Part shown: positions 34,277 to 46,354 of the stretch, piece by piece
How positions within the stretch are numbered: position 1 is the stretch's first letter
How the letters are laid out: every line of letters begins with the position of its first letter
Source: Lutraria lutraria
Lineage: Eukaryota; Mollusca; Bivalvia; Venerida; Mactridae
NCBI GenBank assembly: GCA_964023205.1
Contig: OZ026844.1
Coordinates: 12,200,790 to 12,264,789, forward strand
Direction: 5' to 3'
DNA length: 64,000 nt
The notes under the pieces: generated by a model
Told to the model about the DNA's origin: nothing
The model's database searches: none
What the model saw: only the letters and a program-made list of their open reading frames with translations
Made by a program: the position numbers and the translations under genes

Positions 34277-35326
34277 GTGCAAGAACTTGAATGGCTAGGT
34301 GCTTACCTTAACAAGAAGAAATTTACTACATGTTATTTTACCACTCAGGTCGGGACAGATAATGCCTTATTAAATGTAAGTCAGATTAAACATAAATCAT
34401 GGGTTCAGGTCTGGACATTAGCGAGTTTTATTGGTCAGGTTAATTCTAGTATGAATATTGTGATCAGTCCTGTTTCACAGATTATGATTAGATATCTAAG
34501 CATTGGTGCATTACAAGCCAATAACTGGATTTATTATAATCAAATTGTCTCATTCTAGTATGCAGTAGTTAGGTGTCTCCATTCAACAGGGGTTTGCTTT
34601 AAGATTGTTTACAGTGATGCTTCAGCTAAGCATATTTTACGGGCTATGAAGTCGATATTTTAAATGGGGTTTCCCATGGTGTTTGGATGTCAGAGGAGAG
34701 TGTTCGATCCTCATGGAGAGAACTGTGTGCTGTGTAACGATCCTCATGGAGAGAACTGTGTGCTGTGTATAGAGTACTAAGATATATGTATATGTGTTAT
34801 ATGTGTGTATGTATATGTAAGTATGTATGTGTGTGTGTGTGTATCATGCCTTTGGAATGTTAATGAATTTTCATTATTTATTTATTTGACTCGGACAATT
34901 TCTGGCATTATCTACATATATAAAGGGTTAAATGGTTAACAGATAATACAGGTGTGTGCACCATCGTTCAACATATTTTAGTTGTAGATTGTTTTGCCTT
35001 TGAACACACATTTTTACTTTAGTTTTTGGGCTTACAAGTCTGCTGCATGTGTGGACGCATTCACATATAATTGGGGTTCAGTATTTGGTGTGTTTGTACC
35101 CAATGTTATTCTTGTGGCTAAAGTGCTCAAGAAGATACAGAGTTGCAAAGCGCAAGTCGGCAAATTATCTTTTATGCCCCTGGGTATGCAGTTTTTAGAC
35201 ATTTTGTTCACGATTGGATGTGTTAACCTACTGATAAGATACCCCATGCAAAATGGTGTAGGCATTTTCAGTTATGGAAAAATAAAGTTTAACGTGTCTG
35301 CATTATACATTAATTTGAAGAATTAA
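34277..35326 (+). pseudogene. DIRS/Ngaro-like retroelement remnant (RT-RNase H)
   Basis: Plus-strand fragments follow the order of a DIRS-type polyprotein. At 34,277-34,558, LEWLGAYLNKKKF and RYLSIGALQANNW match the end of the reverse transcriptase. Near 34,610-34,760, VYSDAS and HGVWMSEESVRSSWREL in two frames match RNase H. At 34,994-35,326, CVDAFTYNWG and VFVPNVILVAKVLKK match the segment after RNase H. Stops, frameshifts and a 36-bp tandem duplication (about 34,706-34,772) make it dead. The tyrosine recombinase is not seen. The family call relies on remembered motif patterns. Confidence 0.6.
34790..34845. repeat. TG/TATG microsatellite
   Basis: Imperfect tgta/tatg repeats ending in a pure tg run, inside the DIRS-like remnant. 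Confidence 0.7.
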
Positions 35327-35824
35327 AACAGTGAAAGTATTCAATTACCATACCCAATACAAATATTTTATATGACTAAGAAATTTATTCAATAATTTTG
35401 GAAATTATTGAGTAATATGTTATATAATAGTTAAACATACAATCATTGGTGTTATTTCGTGCAGTCATGTAATTGTAGTGTTCATTACTTTATAGGCAAT
35501 CCAATGTCATGTTTGATTTGATACAATTCAGTTCATCTTCTAAATGGTATTAAGTACACTGTATAGTATTCACAAAAACATCACATTTATTCAATGCAAT
35601 ATTGCTCGTTTTTCATGAAACTCACGGATCTAAAACGTATTGTCACAGACATGCTTTAATAAATTATATATTGTGATGACCGTGTAATAAAACAATATCA
35701 TGAATGTGTTTATCATTTATCTGTTAGGTCAGTTCAGTCAGAAAATAGAGTAGGGAGGGAAGATACAGAAGTACTGGGCATTTAGAACTCTATTAATTTT
35801 TATTACGAATGATTTTCCTGGTTC
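35327..35824. other. Spacer, nothing recognised
   Basis: AT-rich sequence between the DIRS-like remnant and the minisatellite flank. No supported feature. Confidence 0.4.
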
Positions 35825-35904
35825 TTTATCGTGCCAGGTGATAAGCACCGATACACTCTAAACATCTTACCTGTGATTTTCTAAACTCGATACATGGTTC
35901 GGTA
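35825..35904. repeat. Dispersed repeat with aagcaccgatacac core, joined to minisatellite
   Basis: Contains tcgtgccaggtgataagcac, then cgatacac and cctgtgattttctaa, as in the receptor introns at 19,410 and 26,470. It runs directly into the first 44-bp minisatellite unit, suggesting that both belong to one element. Confidence 0.5.
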
Positions 35905-36300
35905 GTTGTGATGGTGACACTGTAAAAGCGTCCCTGAAATATCTGAAAGTTGTGATGGTGACACTATAAACGCGTCCCTGAAATATCTGAAAGTTGTGAT
36001 GGTGACACTGTAAAAGCGTCCCTGAAATATCTGAAAGTTGTGATGGTGACACTGTAAAAGCGTCCCTGAAATATCTGAAAGTTGTGATGGTGACACTGTA
36101 AAAGCGTCCCTGATATATCTGAAAGTTGTGACGGTGACACTGTAAAAGCGTCCCTGAAATATCTGAAAGTTGTGATGGTGACACTGTAAAAGCGTCCCTG
36201 ATATATCTGAAAGTTGTGACGGTGACACTGTAAAAGCGTCCCTGAAATATCTGAAAGTTGTGATGGTGACACTGTAAAATTAAGCGTCCCTGATATATCT
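35905..36300. repeat. 44-bp minisatellite, nine units
   Basis: Units begin gttgtgatggtgacactgta and continue aaagcgtccctgaaatatct plus gaaa; starts fall at 35,905, 35,949, 35,993 and so on to 36,257. Changes are few (for example atatat for aaatat, gacgg for gatgg), so it is young. Because 44 is not a multiple of three and the unit lacks minus-strand stops, three long overlapping minus frames appear; they are artefacts. Single units occur in each 667-bp repeat (about 317 and 36,920). Confidence 0.92.
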
Positions 36301-37577
36301 GAAAGCGAAGCCGAGATTCGATGCTACGACTTTTCTATTAGTATTCCAGCACGTTACCACAGAATCACCGATCAACTCCTAAAAATATGTATACCTGTCA
36401 CGGTATATCTTATTATTTTTCAAAACTGCACGATAGTTCAGCTATCCATAGCGGTCACTCGCTCAGCGCGCATCACGACTTGGCTGTCAAAAACACTTGG
36501 TGAGCACATTATAAAACTTCTAAGACCGCTGATGTAAGGGTCTCGGATTCGAAGCCCAGCCATAAAGTATAATTTGATGATACAAATAGCCAGTATGTAT
36601 CCACTCTTTATGTATTGACGAAGAACGGGTCACTAATTGAACCATGTGCTGGTTAACTGACCACGAAACATAACAGCTCAAAGCAAACAAACGAAACTAT
36701 AATACGATTAGTATCAATATCTCTAGTTTATAATGAAAGGGAAATAATCACTACAAACACTTCTCAATGTAATATTCTGGATTTAATTCCCTTTGTTGAA
36801 AGATCTGGATAATTAACAATTTTGTATAAGAGAAATACTTCAATTTTCAACATTTCGTCGTCATCATCATCATCATAGTTAAACTGCGCGATTTTATAAA
36901 TGGTAACTTTTGAATATCTGATAGTTGTGATGGTGACACTGTCAAATTAAGCGTCCCTGATATATCTGAAAGCGAAGCCGAGATTCGATACCACGACTTT
37001 TCTATTAGTATTCCAGCACGTTACCACCGAATCACCGATCAACTCCTAAAAATATGTATACCTGTCACGGTATATCTTATTATCTTTCAAAACTGCACGA
37101 TAGTTCAGCTATCCATAGCGGTCACTCGCTCAGCGCGCATCACGACTTGGCTGTCAAAAACACTTGGTGAGCACATTATAAAACTTCTAAGACCGCTGAT
37201 GTAAGGGTCTCGGATTCGAAGCCAAGCCATAAAGTATAATTTGATGATACAAATAGCCAGTATGTATCCACTCTTTATGTATTGACGAAGAACGGGTCAC
37301 TAATTGAACCATGTGCTGGTTAACTGACCACGAAACATAACAGCTCAAAGCAAACAAACCAAAATATAATACGATTAGTATCAATATCTCTAGTTTATAA
37401 TGAAAGGGAAATAATCACTACAAACACTTCTCAATGTAATATTCTGGATTTAATTCCCTTTGTTGAAAGATCTGGATAATTTACAATTTTGTATAAGAGA
37501 AATACTTCAATTTTCAACATTTCGTCGTCATCATCATCATCATAGTTAAACTGCGCGATTTTATAAATGGTAACTTT
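36257..37577. repeat. 667-bp tandem repeat, copy B
   Basis: A partial unit (36,257-36,606), a full unit (36,607-37,273) and a partial unit (37,274 to about 37,577), the same sequence as at 1-975. The last minisatellite monomer forms the start of the first partial unit. Confidence 0.9.
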
Positions 37578-37762
37578 TGAATGTTCTCTTAAAATAAATA
37601 ATTCATTATTTGATTTTTTTAAATATTCATAAAATCAGTTTGTAGGTAAATCAAATTTCAACAACTGTTCATAATTATGTACTTTATGTATTGTATTGAT
37701 ATATATAGATTATATAATGCATATATTTATACATGTGCTGTTTTTATCAAGTGTATGTAATA

Positions 37763-40700
37763 CTAGTACACCCTGTTGTCGTACCAAGGGTTGGGCCCAT
37801 AGTTGCTGGGAGTCCCTTTGTAATATGGGTATTCATCAACTGGCACAACGTTATCTACTGGGGCCGCTGAGAGTACAGTCGGTTCCTCACTGAAATATTT
37901 AAATAACACAGGTCATCTGTAAATAAACTGAACTGAACTTAACAATCCTTAAAATCTCACCATTCCTTAACACGAACATGGTGTATTGTATACTTAATGT
38001 TTAATCAAATTTGTGAAGAGGTACATTGCACCAACCATTAGTGAATAGGTTTATAAACTATATGGAATAAAAGTACCACATTCTACAAATATACAGATAA
38101 TATTACAATAGCTACCTAACACAACAGAGAAATTTTTAGAACACATATGAAAGGTTCTGATCAATCGAAATCATTAACAACACTCAAATAGTCATCTATA
38201 AAAACCCTGCTCTCAAAGATTCAAAATTAGGAGTCCGAATGTTTGGGTATATGATGCAAATGTGGATTTTATTTTCCCTGGCCAGTGATATACTTACTGT
38301 TAACGAATATATTAATAATATTACAGGTCCAATTTCTTCAAGTCTGGGTGTGAATCTACTATGTACATGTATTAGTAATTATAGTACCCATGTCTATCTG
38401 AGTGTTGGACTCGTCACTCAAAATAATGATAATAAAAACTTTAACCAAAGGACATGGACCGAAAATATTACATACAGCAATTCACGTACAAAAATATCCA
38501 CACAAGTTAAAAGTTGATATTGAAGTGCTAAATTTATCTAAATGCTGAATCTGAGAATTACGAGTATTGTTCTTAGAGAGTTTATGAATAAAACTAACAT
38601 ACCGATAGTAGACTGGACGTTCGGTCGGATAGTATGGTTGGGGTCCGTACACATATTGGTGAGCCGGAGCAAAGACTGTTCTCATCTTGGTGTCCGAGAA
38701 CACTTCGGTGTCAGAACGGCTACTGGACCGGTCGGTAGGACTTCCACATACACCTGAAGTATTAGAAGCAACAACGTCCGGAAATAACGCATGATTAAGC
38801 AAGTCAAACTTTTTTTTTCACTAATTTTTCAATTTAGCGGAACACAGCTAAGTTCTGAAAAGCATTACTTCATTTATTTAGTAAAGTTGTATAAATAATT
38901 GTTGTACAAATAGACACGAGGAAGTATCCCCACCTACCTGTAAGCCACAGAAGCATAAGCGCCACAACAAGGGCCAGGAAGCCACCAATGGCACATAGAA
39001 CCACGGAGTAAGGTACGTGAAGACTCGCATCGTGGGATGCTAGAAGTGGTAACTTATGGTCAGCTTCTATGTCGTCATCTATATCTAGGTGCATGTGTGA
39101 TACCATACCAACAGGTACCCATACCAGTATGCCTGAGATTATAAGTACAATAAAAGTTGTTCAATCATTCATTATATTTCTACGACATTATTTAAATCGA
39201 GCTGCGTAATATACTTAATTTACGTTTCGGCTATTGCCTTTATCAAAAACGGATATTCGTTTTTGATAAAGGCAATAGCCGAAACGTAAATAAAAGGAGA
39301 TTATACTGAGAAGTTCTTATAATATTGTATCCATCCGGATACTCCACAGGGTCATAATGAAGTTTAGCATAAATAAGCTTGTGAATGACAAGGAGTGTTC
39401 CTTATGAAATACATACAGTTCTAACTACTCTGATGTTTATTTATGTTGTAGACCGATATTAACTAAATAAATCGATACTAACCTGCGAGAAGCCAGCCAA
39501 TAAACGCTGTAGTAGCAACAGTTCGGTAGACCCACGTTTTGAAGATGCAGCAGACGAGACACAGGACAAGAATAAAACCCAGGGTACAGAGGAGTACAAC
39601 AATCACCATGATGATTCTCCAAGCGACCCATTCCTCCGTGTCTGCCGTCAGATTTTCTATCCAGTTATAATGACCGCTGTACTCTGCATACAGACAACAT
39701 ATAATGCTAGTACAATGCAACCTCCCTAGAGCGGTGGCCCTCTCTTGGACAACAACCTTCTTTCAACAACAGCATGGTTTTTCCTACTGCACGTTTCAAC
39801 TATCAATTTAACCTCTCTAGAGCAACAACTTCTGAACAACAACATACTTTTGCTACTCCCAAAGGTTGTTGCTTTGAAGAGGTTGCACGGTATACAAAGC
39901 AGTAACTGAAATAAAGGGCTCAGCACAACACTGTCGTAACTTGTTCTTATTTCAGTATGAGTTACGACACTGTTGCGCTGAACCCTCGAAATATCATTTT
40001 CAGTTTTAGTAGATTAGAGTAAAATCAACGAGCGTATATACTTTCTAATGACTAGAATTTAAATCTTACTGGGATAAGCCATCTCTGCCACACACTCTTT
40101 AGAATCATCTCCAGCGCGGCATGTCTTACAAGTCTCTAACTCTTGTGGACACAACACATCATAGAACAAGGACCTGGAAAATATGTCAACTTGGCATTGG
40201 TAAGATTGTAATATCTAATCTTAGTACATACATATTTCAGGTATATATCGGCATTATAACAGAACAAGGTTGATCTCTTAGGGGTTAAGTCTCCTATCCG
40301 ATAGGACTGTGCACAACCGTTAGCCGAAATGTCGGAAATATTCGAATCCATCTTTAGATTCGCGGGTACGGATCCAAATTATGTAATTTCATTTCCTGTT
40401 GGGATACAAGCTAACTCGTGGTTGAAATATGCTTTTTCCCATTTTAACGGCGTTCGCTCGTTTCGTAGAATGGTTTTGTTTTCGTCTGCACATGGATCGC
40501 TCTTATTGTCATTATCAGGGACACAGTCATCCATTCCTTGTCGTCTGTTTTCACTATTGACAGTTATTTTACGATTTCTCTGAAAAGTCAGCAAAAGTTG
40601 ATATTCCGCTGAGATCGCAATCGACAGTGAGGTTATATTTTGGGTTTTACTCGAAAATTTAATAGGTTAAACTCTCACATATTTTTCGTTATCAGTATTA

Positions 40701-42657
40701 ACAGAAATCAACTGTACTGTCTCGCTGTGTACAAAACCAAATGCTGTTTGATTGTTCACAAATTGATAATGATAGTTATAATATTATATTGATTGTTGAA
40801 TCTACATATTTCTTAAGAAACAACTGTTAATTTTAAATGTCTGTACTTTATTAATCTTAAAATTGAAACGAAGATTGTTAAATATGTTAAATAATATTAC
40901 ACCAAATAATCTTTCTGGAACTTATTGTAGAAGCTGACTACTGTGAAACTCTAGCCCACATCAGATAAGGCCAGGTGTGAAGCTCCTCGAACTACCTCAG
41001 CTCATCAAGGATGATTAACGATGGCAAAGTTATATCAGCCTCTGATAAAAATATGTGTTTATTATACAGAACTATTTTTTTGTATTTGTATCCTTACACT
41101 TAAACATATAAACTACAAACTTCCATTTTATTTTTAAGAGCTGGAACTAATTGATGTATTATAGATTTACACTTTGTGCTACAGCATACTACCGGTTGTT
41201 TATCTTGTAACAGGCGATACATAAATTACTACTCACACAATACAGTCTTCTGTTGTGTACTATTATTTTATCTGATTGTTATAATTTATTTATCATTTAC
41301 AACTCATAACACTTAAGGTATTTATTATTTCAATTGTGATTCATTTAATATTAATGTGAATAAGGGTTAAAGTTATCTTTTAACATATTTAGTATTTTGC
41401 TTATTTATTCTAATTAACAAAAAAAATCTAAGTTTTAATATCAAGAAGTTTGTACAGTTGAATTTGTTATAGTGTTGTCATAAAGCGATGAGATGAAATA
41501 CAATCATTCAACCAACACCTAATACTAATGTTGCAATAGGATTCGATCCGAAATATTCAAGATTCACCATTTGGATTCGACTGGATCAGAACCGAAATAA
41601 TATGGATTCATCGTGCCCCACTCTGTTGTTTGAAATATATAGAAAAACTAGTACCAAGTACATTGATACCGTCTGTGACCAGAATTGGTCAATATCGAAA
41701 CATCAACTGTATTTCATTTCTTTAAATTATAGGGGTCTCTTTAAAGGTAGTATCCTTATACCTTTGGAGATGTTTTCTCGTGGCAGTGGTGGCTTGATGC
41801 TGTTCTTGTAACACTATTTTAAATGTACCTTTAGTAAACATTCAGTGAGGTTGCGTAGTGAACAGTGAACACCGGCTGGTGGAGTAATGCACGTGTGGAC
41901 TGACCAAACAGCTTACCAAGCCAACCGGACTTAAAACATTTTAGAATTATTGTGTACTCTACTTTTTTGCATAAATGTTGGATATTTTGACTTATAAATT
42001 TAATTGTCCATAGTTGTGTATATTTTACCCATATCATTTTTGACTAACATGTTTGTATTCATTACATATTGTTTAACCATGACTTAATCGTGACTGTGCA
42101 GCACTTTTGAACGTGTAATTACATGAAAAAAGGGCTATATAAATATGGTATAATAATAATAAAAAAAATCCCGTAGACCAAGATTACTAGGATAATTGTC
42201 GGTTAAAAATACGATTTTCTATCCTAATAAACACTCGTTCTTTGTCTTTTAGACTGTTGTTAATATATTTAACAGTAATTTAAATCTATTCAATGAGAGG
42301 CACGACTGGGGCTCTTAAAATTTTACATATCCCGATTTTCACAATACACAGTTTCATTTATTAAAAGACAAATGCTAACTGTCGCAAAATAATGATATGA
42401 ACATTTAATTATTGTTATTAAACTATCGCTGCCAGACACAAAACTCGGTTGTACTATAACAAAAACAATAGTTTAACGTTCTATGACAGACACAACACTT
42501 ACCGATTCAGGGACGACACAGTGTACTCTGAAGCTGCCTCAGTCTCCTGGAAAGTTACAGCCAACCAGCCAGGAGTCGAAAATCCAATCCACAGAAATAT
42601 AAATGTTATTGTTGATAAAATCATCAAGACAACATGATAACAAAATAAAGGATCCAT
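37763..42657 (-). CDS. Claudin/PMP22-like four-transmembrane protein, copy B
   Basis: Exons 42503-42657, 40070-40173, 39483-39683, 38938-39132, 38603-38753 and 37763-37889 have the same lengths, phases and splice sites as copy A, giving a complete 310-residue protein. Comparing exons by eye I find five substitutions in 933 nt (two in exon 1, one in exon 3, two in exon 5), all synonymous, so the two proteins are identical. Topology and family caveats are as for copy A. A retroposon (41,705-42,167) sits in intron 1. Purifying selection or recent gene conversion would explain the identity. Confidence 0.82.
39218..39291. repeat. Perfect 34-bp inverted repeat (hairpin), copy B
   Basis: Same position and sequence as 2882-2955, again with perfect arms around a 6-base loop. 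Confidence 0.9.
39713..39890. mobile_element. Pogo/Tigger-like MITE, copy B
   Basis: Orthologue of the element at 3377-3555, with TA on both sides (caatgcaacctccctagagc at the left end). Confidence 0.5.
41705..42167 (+). mobile_element. Retroposon insertion with LINE/SINE-type 3' tail (copy B only)
   Basis: Copy A reads straight through this site (near 5,370, gaaacatccttagatcaag). Copy B has about 460 extra bases ending gggctatataaatatgg, then taataataat and an A-run. Endings of the type gctatataaat followed by short AT-rich repeats are common at the 3' ends of CR1/L2/RTE-like retroposons. No coding frame is recognised in the body, so it is a SINE or a 5'-truncated LINE. Confidence 0.7.
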
Positions 42658-45163
42658 CTTGTTCCTCTATTTGTTGACGATTTTAAATAAACACTCACAA
42701 TATTATTTATATATTTTCGAAATATTTACATATTTTGCTTGCACTGTTCAAACTATGTAAATCATACGTCTCGATCACTTTGCGAACAATTTTAGCAAAA
42801 AGTCTGTTGATGAATTTTATTTCTTTTGACGTACAAATTAATTCCACAGGGACAAGAACTGTGATGACAAAACTGAGTTAGGTCGTTGTTAATTTATATA
42901 ACAATTTGTGACTTATTCTAACATATCCCTGTGGTAGATGTAATATTTGCATGGTTTAATGGTTCACTGGGTAATTGATAGACATATAACACGGATGAGA
43001 ACATCTAGATGGTTACACCCAGACTCTCGTTATGATTTGCTCCAATGGTTTAGAACTTTAGTAACTTGTGTGCAACAGACGGGTTGTAGAGAAAACATTT
43101 ATATACCTAACTGTATACTTGAATGTTTCGGTTAAGTAAATTCAAGGTCCCATATTTAGTTTAAAATCACCAAAGCCCACCTTAAGTTGATTATTTTATG
43201 ATGAACTGGAAGCGCCATAAATACAAAAGGTATGTTGATATAAAACAAAAATTAATGTTTAATTTTATAAACTTATGTGTTTAATTATTCTAATATAAGC
43301 ATGAGCTCATTTTGAGCATCAATACACGTACATTCATGATTGTATCGTAGTACGTATAGAGATGTACAAATAAGTACAACTACAGTCTACCCTCTGTAAA
43401 TGATCATGGGTGCATAATGTCAAATTAATTAGTAATCATTAATTGGTATACTACAGAACAAATACTTTTCTAAATAAGGCCTCAAAGTTCATACTTGTAT
43501 ATTAATACTAGTGTGACCATTTTTTTACGAGTTGACAGTGTTTCTGTAGGAACCATATGTAGAGTATATTACATATATCGATGTAAACAACGTGTTGATC
43601 AATCTGACCTTGATACAACTTTATACTTGAAAACTTGAAAACAGAAGACCCAACAATAGATATTGTTCTTTGAAAGTTTCGATCAAAATCACAGAATGTT
43701 TTATTATACAACAAATACACAAATACATGCATGAGTGAGTTGTTTTTATAGATATTTATATCTAACGTATAAACTGTTTTCAACATGCTTCACTAGCTAA
43801 GTCATTAGCGTATTTACCTGTATATATAATGTACATTTAATCAGGATCATCTACTTTAAAACTACATGGATAGTTTTTGTGTATACATACTTTACTAATC
43901 ACTCCTGTTGTTACTTATTATGTATGCTGATGTGCCACGTCTGACTATGCACAGGCTACCGGCAACCTTCACCTTAAGAAGTCAGCTGTTTCACCGGCCG
44001 CGGAGAGACTGAATCGTCAAATATTGAATAGTAGTTTTTATATGAAATAAATATTTTGTTGTTATAAAACATGTTATAAACATACTAACTTGACGGTGTT
44101 TTCAGTGTGTAAAAAGAATTCCTGGGTGGTAGAGGGACTGTGCGTGGGCTTCATACTGTGACTTTGTACCATAAGTAAATCTGCTGTCAAATATTGGAGT
44201 ATGTTATACAACGGTCATCGCGTATTTTAGTACAATGTACAATGGTATAAACATAGTCCATGTTATATGTTACTAACAACAATAGTCACTACCCTTGCAT
44301 TTTTGTGTTGAAACTTATATAATTATGTATCTAAGTTCATGAAAGAAAAACAAACAAGTGATACGCTAAAAAGATAAAGTATAATGTCAAAGTTTTTCAA
44401 TACAAGCATGTGGTATATATATATGATGTTGAAAACAAAGAAAAAGTAGTAGTAAAAATAATAATTATTGTCCAACCATATTTGAATACATTAAAATTAC
44501 TGAATGTATTAATAAAGGCTACCTACATATTTATTAAACACAGAAATAGCGCATATTTAAGTACAATGTATTTCAAAATGGACACACAGCAACAAGTTAT
44601 AACATTAACTTGAAATTTAAATCAATCTGCAGGCAAACATCCAACAGTACTATAGATGTATTTATATTTTGGTCATTCAGATAAGCACTGAATACATTTG
44701 ATAACTTGCAAACGTTCAATAGTACAGTAGGGAAGCTTTAAATATACTTGACAACATACACACACAAATATGACTTACTAATAAAATAAAACCTACACCA
44801 AACACAAGAAATGCATGTAATTGTGCAGATCTATAATTAAGCAATATTGTATTTACAAACATAATATGGAAATCAATTAGTTACAATATCAAACTTCAAC
44901 GACAGGTAGGCAATACAAAGGAACGACACAATGTAAAAGACAAAACAAGAACAGTAATTCACGAACACCAAAGCTGAATCTTAAATTATTCCGAGTATAA
45001 AAATGATTAAAAAACCACCATTGATTGTCCTGATTATGAAACGAAAAACATGTCTCTATATCAACAGTTATATCAGAGTACAACAATCAAACATTTTTCT
45101 GATTATGTTAGACTAAGCTACAACTACACATCTAAAATCCGAAATCAGGTTATTCATTTTTTT
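42658..45163. other. Intergenic region between the two genes, copy B
   Basis: Homologous to 5857-8380 with small indels. No exon, element or clear regulatory site is supported. Confidence 0.5.
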
Positions 45164-46354
45164 TTACTGTAGATCACTAATTTGAAAAACTGGTTTTCGG
45201 ACCTCTGGTCTCACCATGTTTGATGTTATCACACTGGACATACTTGCTCGACTCTCACACCCGTTCTCCTTTCGTGCACGTCGTCTGAAAAATGTTGTTT
45301 TAAGGATAAATAGAAACAAACGAAAAAAGGAAATATAATGTGGAGATGATAAATGAATATGTTAACTTACAGCATTGCTTACTTTATAAAATGTGCCAAA
45401 AACCAATACTAAAATATAAAATGAATTATGTAAGTCAAAAACCAGGCGTATATGACAAGAGTATGAAGCAGAACTGTTACATACCTTGTAATTGATCGCC
45501 AAATAACAACAGCCGCAACTAATGTTGTAACTGCTAACAAACTTAACGAAACACTCAGTGATATAACCAGTGTTAAGTCTGAATCTGCAAAACACAAAAT
45601 GGTTACTTGTCAACAAGGATCACATGAAATGATCAGATGAAATACACGAACAAAAATGAATTTCTATGCTACGATGGGGTCCTATGCCATCATGATTGAA
45701 TTAATGCACGTTTTCTAAACGGCGGTGCTTTTCTAATGTCACTTTACTTGTTATTTATAAGTATGTCTCTTTATATGTGCTAAATTCAGTCGAACATGTT
45801 TTATCCATAATTATAAAGTTCGTTTTTACCTTTAGTGGTGGCGATTTTCACAGCCTCAGATGTTTGCTTAGCAGTTAATGTTACTGATGAAGGCATTGGA
45901 ACAGCTGCAGATTCCATTGATTCATCTAGCGTGAGTTCTTCATCTATGGTAAAAGAATAAAAATACAAGCACTAAAACAATGATCACTAATCTAAAATGA
46001 TAAACTAATTAATCAGGCGATTCCAATTAAAACGCATGGTATTATTTATGATACTAGGTATTACGAGCACTGATGTAAAATCACATGCTTCACGTGTTTG
46101 TTCCGTTTGAAAACATGATTCGACTGACCTGACTGGATACATACCTAGTACTGTTATTTCCGCTTTGTCTGAGGTTAGGTTGGCAACAATATTTCCAGCT
46201 ATACAGTAGTAATTGTGACTCTCATTTCTTGATATATTATGAATATTGAGCACTTGTTCTGTATGTTCAGGTAGAAACTCCTCATCTCGGAACCACCATA
46301 CTGTGAAATAAATAACCAATGTAGTACTGTATAAACTGTATTGTTGAAAATAAA

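Noticed and set aside
35867..36272. Three overlapping minus-strand frames of 102-115 residues with repeats such as QLSDISGT
   Set aside because: They are the three phases of the 44-bp minisatellite, which lacks stops on that strand; 44 is not divisible by 3, so every frame reads the same repeated peptides.
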